NCBI RefSeq assembly: GCF_039543385.1
Contig: NZ_BAABJQ010000021.1
Span: 112,495-176,494, forward strand
Direction of reading: 5' to 3'
Source: Rugosimonospora acidiphila
GTDB taxonomy: Bacteria; Actinomycetota; Actinomycetes; Mycobacteriales; Micromonosporaceae
Length of the DNA: 64,000 nt
The notes under the pieces were generated by a model. That model made no database searches. It saw nothing but the letters and a program-made list of their open reading frames with translations, and was not told where the DNA came from. Of this stretch, positions 58,890 to 64,000 are shown piece by piece (positions within the stretch are counted from its first letter, which is position 1; each line of letters begins with the position of its first letter). Position numbers and translations under genes: made by a program.

Positions 58890-61757
58890 TCAGCGGCCGA
58901 GACCCCAGAGGGTGTCGACGCGCCCGCCGGTGGCCTGGGAGCCGGTGCCCCAGAACGGTGCGAAGTTGTAGCAGGCGGACTGCGGAGCCTCGGACTGGGT
59001 GGTCGAGAAGGTCTGGCCGTGCCCGTTGGTTCCCGCGTCGCCCACCGCGAACGCGAAGGTCATCGTGGCGGTCTGACCGGCGGCGGTCGGCAGTTCGGCC
59101 GCGATCTCCGGCAGTTGGCTCCAGGCGATGGCCACCTCATAGATGGTCGTCTTGGCCACCGCGTCCCGGGTGATCTGCACCCGGCCCTCGGTGCCGGCCG
59201 TGGGAGAGGCGTCCATCGGGCCGAGCGGGGTCGGCAGGGCGGCGTTGGTGGGGTAGTACGTCTGGTAGTTGGTGCCCGGCGCGCACTGGCGGTGCAGCTG
59301 GGGGAACGAGTCCGCGGCGGCGTGGTCGGAAGTCCTGCTGGCCAGCGTGGCTACATACAGGTGGGACAGCGAGGTGAGGCACTTCTCGTAGTGCCGGTCG
59401 CCGGCGAGCAGGTCCTCGGGCTTGTTTCCGGTGTCGAAGGCGAGCTGGATGTCGTCGGCCTGGAACGGGAACAGGTAGGGGTTGCTCGCGAAGGCCGGGT
59501 TGAAGAATGCGATCAGGTCCTGGGTCTCGGCGCGGAAGTACACGAAGTCGTCGTCCCACGCCCCGCGCAGCGTGTACTGCTTGCTGTCACCGGCCTTGCT
59601 GACGCTGGTCAGGGTCACCGGGACGATGTCGCTCCACTGGCTCGCGTCGCCACCCACCGCGATCGACCGGTACGGCAGGTAGGTCAGGCGCACGGTGCCG
59701 GACCCGCTGGGGTCGGCGCCCTGGTGCCCGGTCACCCGGGCGGTCCAGTCGATCCGGTACTGGTTGTCCGCGCTCACCTGGTACTGCGTGATCGGGAAGC
59801 TGACCACGCGCTGCTCGCCCGGCTCGAGGTTCGCGCACAGGATGTTGGTGAACTTCAGGCGCCACCCCGGCGGCTCGGCGACGCGCAGCGTGGCGGTGAG
59901 CGTGGTGGGCGTGGTGTTCTCCACCCTGACCCGCAGTTCGCTGCCGGTACCCAGCGGCTTGGTCAGCGACAGCGGGGTGACCACCAACGGTCGGTCGTAG
60001 TCGAAGATGGCCTTGGTGGTCAGCGCGTCGCGCAGCGAGTCCGCGTCCCGGTCGGTCTCGAAGTAGAGCACCTCCCACGGGGACAGCGTCAGCGTCACGC
60101 GGGCCTTCGAACCGTCGGCCAGAGCCCGTCCGAGGTAGTCGTAGACGCGCACGCCGCTGGCGTCGGTCAGGGTGACCGTGCCGTTGTACCCGGCCGCCGG
60201 GTGCTCATCGGTGCCGTCGTAGATCTGGTCGCAGTAGATCGCCGCGCGGCCCTTGCCGTCCGCGGTGCGGAACAGGAAGCCCCAGGTGGACTTCGCGTCC
60301 GGGTACAGCTCGGTCGAAAGGGTCGCGTCCTCCAGCAGGCTGGTCATCGTGGCGTACGCGACCACCGTCGGGAACGGCGTCTTGGTGGTGATGTCGTAGA
60401 TGTTGAATTCCTGGCCGGAGTAGGGCTTGTCGTAGCAGAGCGAAAACCAGAAAATCCGGATCGGTGAGCCCTCTTCGGCGCCGGCCAGCATGTGCAGCAG
60501 GTAGGTCGGCGCGAGGGTGCGGGCCACGGCGTAGTTGGCGTCCTCGGCGGGCAGGTCGGGGAAGGAGTCCACGACGCACGTGCCGCACTCGGTCTGCCAC
60601 TGGCCGCCCCTGCCGTGCGACTGCGACCAGAGCTTGTCCATCTTGACCTGCGTCTTGGCCATCGCGTACTGGGTCGCGTCCGGGTACCCGTAGGCGTGGT
60701 TCACCGACCCGTCGATGTATCCGGCGGACGTGGAGCCCTTGGCGTAGACGCTGTCACGGTTGTAGCTGACCGAGCCGCCACCGATCAGGTTGACGTCCGG
60801 GAAATCGGCCTTGACCTTGTCCCAGATGAGCTTGGTCATGTCGCGGTAGTCCTGCGAGTCTCCGGTGGACCAGAAGCGGCCGTGCACCCACGGCTCGTTC
60901 CACAGCTCCCAGTTCTGCACCAGATCCTGCAGCGGCGCGATGGCGTGGTACACCATGTCGGCGTGCGCGTTCAGGTCCTTGGGCCGGTTCTGGTACACCT
61001 GCAACGGCTGGCCGTTCGCCCCGGGCTGCACGTTCCAGGCCATGTTGTAGTTGATGAACCCGGTCGGCTTGATGCCGTAGGTGAGCCACTCGGCGACCTC
61101 GGCCCGGGCGACGTCGATGTCGGCCTGACCCCAGAACGTGTTGGGCGCCGGGCTCACCTTGGTCGGGTCCACCGACGCCACGCCCCGGGTCCACTTCACG
61201 CCCATCAGTTGGGCGATGCGCTTGGTGATGGTCGGATCGCCCTCCGACCGGATTCCCAGCCCGAACGCCGAGTCGGGACGCACCCCGTTCGCCGTCGGGC
61301 GCAGCACGCCGAGCCCCAGGGTCTTCGTGAGCAGTTGCGTGCCACCGGCGTCGGTGACGGTGACCACCACCCGGTAGTAGTCGGCGCCCAGCGCGCCGAG
61401 CGCGATGGTGGTGGTCTGTGCCACGCCCGCGGCGGCGGAGAACGTGGCGGTTCCACTGCGGACGGTTTGCGTGCTGCGAGCGTTGACGGTCCAGGCCACG
61501 GTGCCGGTCAGCGCGGCTGGGCTGGTGACGGTGACGAGCAGGCTGGGGTTGGCCCGGCCGGAGGCGTCGATCGGGAACAGCGCGGTCGGATCGGAGAAGC
61601 CGAGCGTGATCGTGGGTGCGGCGGCGGCCTGCGCGGCCTGACCGGTGCCGACGACGCCGGCCAGCGCGGCGCCGGCCGCGGTGACGGCACCATAGGCGAG
61701 CGTGCGGCGTCGGGTGATTCCTCCGGCGCCGGTGCCGGGGTGTGGGGTGTCGGACAT
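58890..61757 (-). CDS. Tat-exported clan GH-A glycosidase with CBM9-like C-terminus
   Basis: 955 residues from ATG 61757, chosen because GGAGGTGGAG lies just upstream and the protein then opens with a twin-arginine signal TRRRTLAYG (about 15-23) and hydrophobic h-region ending near AQA. After Ig-like strands (50-150) comes a TIM-barrel glycosidase: WELWNEPW gives acid/base Glu288, and WQTECG gives a nucleophile candidate Glu390, a GH-A pattern similar to GH39/GH5-like enzymes. The last 260 residues (YRSIAVGGDASQWSDIVPV, WDDDFVYFRAETQDLI) resemble CBM9/DOMON-type sugar-binding domains. It likely acts outside the cell on the polysaccharide whose fragments the transporter imports. Confidence 0.8.
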   Translation of the reverse strand: MSDTPHPGTGAGGITRRRTLAYGAVTAAGAALAGVVGTGQAAQAAAAPTITLGFSDPTALFPIDASGRANPSLLVTVTSPAALTGTVAWTVNARSTQTVRSGTATFSAAAGVAQTTTIALGALGADYYRVVVTVTDAGGTQLLTKTLGLGVLRPTANGVRPDSAFGLGIRSEGDPTITKRIAQLMGVKWTRGVASVDPTKVSPAPNTFWGQADIDVARAEVAEWLTYGIKPTGFINYNMAWNVQPGANGQPLQVYQNRPKDLNAHADMVYHAIAPLQDLVQNWELWNEPWVHGRFWSTGDSQDYRDMTKLIWDKVKADFPDVNLIGGGSVSYNRDSVYAKGSTSAGYIDGSVNHAYGYPDATQYAMAKTQVKMDKLWSQSHGRGGQWQTECGTCVVDSFPDLPAEDANYAVARTLAPTYLLHMLAGAEEGSPIRIFWFSLCYDKPYSGQEFNIYDITTKTPFPTVVAYATMTSLLEDATLSTELYPDAKSTWGFLFRTADGKGRAAIYCDQIYDGTDEHPAAGYNGTVTLTDASGVRVYDYLGRALADGSKARVTLTLSPWEVLYFETDRDADSLRDALTTKAIFDYDRPLVVTPLSLTKPLGTGSELRVRVENTTPTTLTATLRVAEPPGWRLKFTNILCANLEPGEQRVVSFPITQYQVSADNQYRIDWTARVTGHQGADPSGSGTVRLTYLPYRSIAVGGDASQWSDIVPVTLTSVSKAGDSKQYTLRGAWDDDFVYFRAETQDLIAFFNPAFASNPYLFPFQADDIQLAFDTGNKPEDLLAGDRHYEKCLTSLSHLYVATLASRTSDHAAADSFPQLHRQCAPGTNYQTYYPTNAALPTPLGPMDASPTAGTEGRVQITRDAVAKTTIYEVAIAWSQLPEIAAELPTAAGQTATMTFAFAVGDAGTNGHGQTFSTTQSEAPQSACYNFAPFWGTGSQATGGRVDTLWGLGR

Positions 61758-61804
61758 GAACTCCACCTCCGAGGGTGTGGCACGAAGAGCGTGGGCGGGG
61801 TTTG

Positions 61805-63649
61805 TCATGCGGGTGCCAGCCGGCACGCGCCCGAGGGCGGTACTGGCAGGCGGTGCGGGCCGGGGCCCAGCTCCCGGACGTGGGAGCCGGCGGGCCGGCC
61901 GCAGGCGTCGGTGACCGTCAGGCTGACTCTGGCGGTACCGGTGAGATCGACCAGTAGGTGCGGCGCGCTGGTCGCGTTGACCAGGGCCACGTCGGCGAGG
62001 CCGGCCAGTTCCAGCGGTACCACCCGGTGCTCGCCGAAGACCGTGACGACGGCCCGATCGCCCGCCGTGGCGGTGACCGTGGCGTCGCGCTCGTCCGGCC
62101 GGCCGGTGCGGCGCTCGCCGTCGAGCAGCACGTCCCGGTACCGTCGCCAGAAGTCCAACCACCAGGCCGTCATCGCGCGGTGCTCGGCGGGCAGCTCGGT
62201 CAGCCGCATCGAGATCTGGGGCACCGAGTAGAGCGCGGAGTGCAACTGCCGGGCGGCCGCCTCGACGCTGGCGTGCGGGTCCCACATCAGCATGTCGCAG
62301 TGCACCGCCGCGCCCGGTGCGAGCCGCGCGATGTCCAGGGTGCGCAGCCGGTTGGCGGTGGCGTCCGCCGGGCAGTCGCTGGCCCGCAGCAGGTTGCCGT
62401 AGCGGCGCATCGCCGGTGCGGCGTAGGGCTGGCGCAGCTCGATGAGTGGCTCGCCACCGCGCATCGCACGCAGCCGCGCGTGCAACTCGTCGAGCAGCTC
62501 GCGCATCGCCTGGCTCACGTCACCGCCGCTCACGTCACCGCCGTTCACGCTGTTGCCGTTCACGTTGTCGGGGCTCACGTTGTCGCCTGCGGCGCTGGCG
62601 TTGTCGGCGGCGCTCGGGTTGTCTGCGGCGCTGGCGGGGTCGGCGTAGACCATCGCCAGTTCCAGGAAGTCGAGCTTGAGGCCGTCGAACCCGTGGCGCT
62701 CCACGAGTTCGAGGCAGCGCTCGATGACGAAAGCGCGCACCTTGTCGTGCCGAGGATCCAGCACCTGGCACGCCAGCCGGGGCACCCGGTGCGGCGCGAG
62801 GCCGCGCAGCGAGCCGTGAGCGAGGCTGTGCTCGCCCAGCAGCAGCGGTGCGATCCAGGCGACGTAGCGCAGCCCCAGCTCCCGTACGGCGCGGACGTGC
62901 CCGGTGAAGTCCGGGAACTTCGCCGGATCGGGGGTCCAGTCGCCACAGCCGGAGTACTTGACGCCATCGGAAAGCGCTTGCCAACCGTCGTCCAGAAGTA
63001 CCAGGCCGCAGCCCAGCTCCGCGGCGATCGCGGCCTCCGCCTCCACGCCGGTGGCGGTCACCCCGCGGTGCATCGAGTACCAGGTCGAGTACGCCGGGGC
63101 GCGGCCGGCCTCCGGGGTCGGCAGGGCGTCGGCGGTGCCGGGCATCCACCGGGCCAGCGCGCGCAGCGTCTCGTCGGCGGTGCGCCCCGGCGCCTCGACG
63201 CGCAACCGGCACTCCTCGCCGGCGGCCAGCGGCATCGCCAGCCACACACCAAACCTGGCCGAGGTCTCCGAGACACCGAACCGCAGCCAGGTGGTGGCGT
63301 CGCCGCGGTCGCTGGCGAAGGCGAGCAGCGATCGGCCCGCGGGGTCGTACAGGCAGCCGGCCACGGCCGAGTCGACCAGGCCGATCCGCCGCCAGTCACC
63401 CTCCCAGTCCGCCGGCAGTGGGCGCTCCCACCCTGCGGACGGGTGCCAGTACCCGATCCCGTCGCCGAGCGGAACCTCGATCCGTACCAACGTTGTCTGA
63501 GCCTGGTCGCTCACGATCCGCACGCCAGTGGCCTGGGTGCCCGCCTCGACCTGCAGCTCAACGCCGTCGGTCATCGCGGTGATGCGGGCTTTACCAGCGT
63601 AAACGTGGTTACCTTCGGACCAGAGTCGTGTCTTATCCGTGAAGTCCAT
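61805..63649 (-). CDS. GH36-like alpha-galactosidase, cytosolic
   Basis: 614 residues from ATG 63649, GGGAGGGCGAG upstream; no signal peptide. Clan GH-D motifs are visible: VLLDDGWQ (218-224), WIAPLL (265-270), the nucleophile strand GFDGLKLDFLE with Asp327, and SDCPAD, which should hold the acid/base. A low-complexity Asn/Ser/Asp insertion (about 337-379, repeated SAADN and NGGDVS units) sits directly after the nucleophile strand. The enzyme probably releases alpha-galactose from imported oligosaccharides. It is the first gene of the carbohydrate operon. Confidence 0.8.
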   Translation of the reverse strand: MDFTDKTRLWSEGNHVYAGKARITAMTDGVELQVEAGTQATGVRIVSDQAQTTLVRIEVPLGDGIGYWHPSAGWERPLPADWEGDWRRIGLVDSAVAGCLYDPAGRSLLAFASDRGDATTWLRFGVSETSARFGVWLAMPLAAGEECRLRVEAPGRTADETLRALARWMPGTADALPTPEAGRAPAYSTWYSMHRGVTATGVEAEAAIAAELGCGLVLLDDGWQALSDGVKYSGCGDWTPDPAKFPDFTGHVRAVRELGLRYVAWIAPLLLGEHSLAHGSLRGLAPHRVPRLACQVLDPRHDKVRAFVIERCLELVERHGFDGLKLDFLELAMVYADPASAADNPSAADNASAAGDNVSPDNVNGNSVNGGDVSGGDVSQAMRELLDELHARLRAMRGGEPLIELRQPYAAPAMRRYGNLLRASDCPADATANRLRTLDIARLAPGAAVHCDMLMWDPHASVEAAARQLHSALYSVPQISMRLTELPAEHRAMTAWWLDFWRRYRDVLLDGERRTGRPDERDATVTATAGDRAVVTVFGEHRVVPLELAGLADVALVNATSAPHLLVDLTGTARVSLTVTDACGRPAGSHVRELGPGPHRLPVPPSGACRLAPA

Positions 63650-64000
63650 GAATGCTCGCCCTCCCGGCCTAGCGGGGAGACCGTAACTCGCCCGGGACAA
63701 CGATGTCTAGACACGGACTTGTAACGGCATGGATGCCGGGGCGACTTCTTGACCCGCCGCGCGCCATCCGCGGGGGCATGGTCCACTTCGGACGGTTCCC
63801 CGCCGGTGGGTGCCACGACGGGCGCATCCGCAGGTGAGGCGGCACCCGAGCGCGCGGGACCGGCGACCGCCGCGCGCGGCGGGCGCGGCCCACGCCACCG
63901 CCCCAGAAAAAGTTCCGGCGACCGGCGACCGGCGACCGGCGACCGGCGACCGGCGACCGGCGACCGGCGACCGGCGACCGGCGACCGGCGACCGGCGACC
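63650..64000. promoter_or_regulatory. Upstream region of the carbohydrate operon
   Basis: Holds the probable promoter of the minus-strand operon. A 10-bp palindrome TGTCTAGACA (63704-63713) lies about 55 bp upstream of the GH36 start and could be an operator half of a regulator site. No gene is recognisable to the end of the window. Confidence 0.45.
63915..64000. repeat. 7-bp tandem repeat (CCGGCGA)n at the window edge
   Basis: At least 12 perfect copies of the heptamer run to the last base, so the array continues beyond the window. The unit length is not a multiple of three, so it is unlikely to be coding in this register. Confidence 0.95.

Noticed and set aside
62968..62984. LacI-type operator GGAAAGCGCTTGCC
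   Set aside because: It is an imperfect palindrome inside the GH36 coding sequence, far from the start; chance similarity is more likely.
63915..64000. CRISPR array
   Set aside because: Units are 7 bp and contiguous with no spacers.

Overview
The window is very GC-rich, uses many GTG starts and has overlapping stop/start codons. It carries families typical of filamentous actinobacteria: two DUF574 SAM-dependent methyltransferases, SARP and LuxR-type regulators, and many secreted hydrolases. The best guess is an actinomycete, plausibly Micromonosporaceae; this is inference from gene content, not a phylogenetic result. I saw no rRNA, tRNA, CRISPR array or complete insertion sequence.

Layout. 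1-12681: the 3' end of a DUF72 gene, a DUF574 methyltransferase, trpC behind an 18-bp tandem array, a BTRD1-like lipoprotein, three large exported enzymes (CE15 glucuronoyl esterase with CBM2, M14 metallopeptidase, subtilisin/sedolisin-fold peptidase), each followed by a strong hairpin terminator, and a MOSC protein. 12808-23612: an ArsR-type regulator remnant, then a five-gene minus-strand operon (DUF4132, MoxR-type AAA+, DUF5682, VWA, SWIM) with the same family content and order as E. coli yehI-yehL-yehM-yehP-yehQ. 23852-33498: assorted enzymes (haloperoxidase-like hydrolase, DEDDh exonuclease, an internally deleted hydrolase, GtrA protein, dienelactone hydrolase, second DUF574, large secreted hydrolase, an unknown protein and a holin-like protein).

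33957-48845 is the most interesting part: a RiPP biosynthetic cluster. It encodes a 46-codon ORF coupled to an ATP-grasp protein, a LuxR-type HTH fused in frame to a leader-like domain, a cyclase/AAA/TPR regulator, a cytosolic subtilase, a GAF protein, a 111-aa precursor ending in a Cys-X-Cys-X-Cys plus poly-Gly core, a radical SAM/SPASM maturase, a PqqD-like peptide chaperone, an ABC exporter (ATPase and permease), YcaO, TfuA and a SARP fused to an MmyB-like ligand-binding domain. Radical SAM/SPASM plus YcaO-TfuA plus ATP-grasp around one Cys/Gly-rich precursor suggests a thioether- and/or thioamide-containing peptide of an undescribed type.

48898-63649 is a minus-strand carbohydrate locus: uronate dehydrogenase, a 1410-aa polysaccharide-lyase-like protein, a sugar ABC transporter (binding protein and two permeases, no ATPase), an enolase-superfamily dehydratase, a Tat-exported clan-A glycosidase and a GH36-like alpha-galactosidase. 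Together they suggest uptake and breakdown of a uronate- and galactose-containing polysaccharide. In-frame minisatellites encoding low-complexity linkers recur in many genes across the window, and the window ends in a 7-bp tandem repeat.
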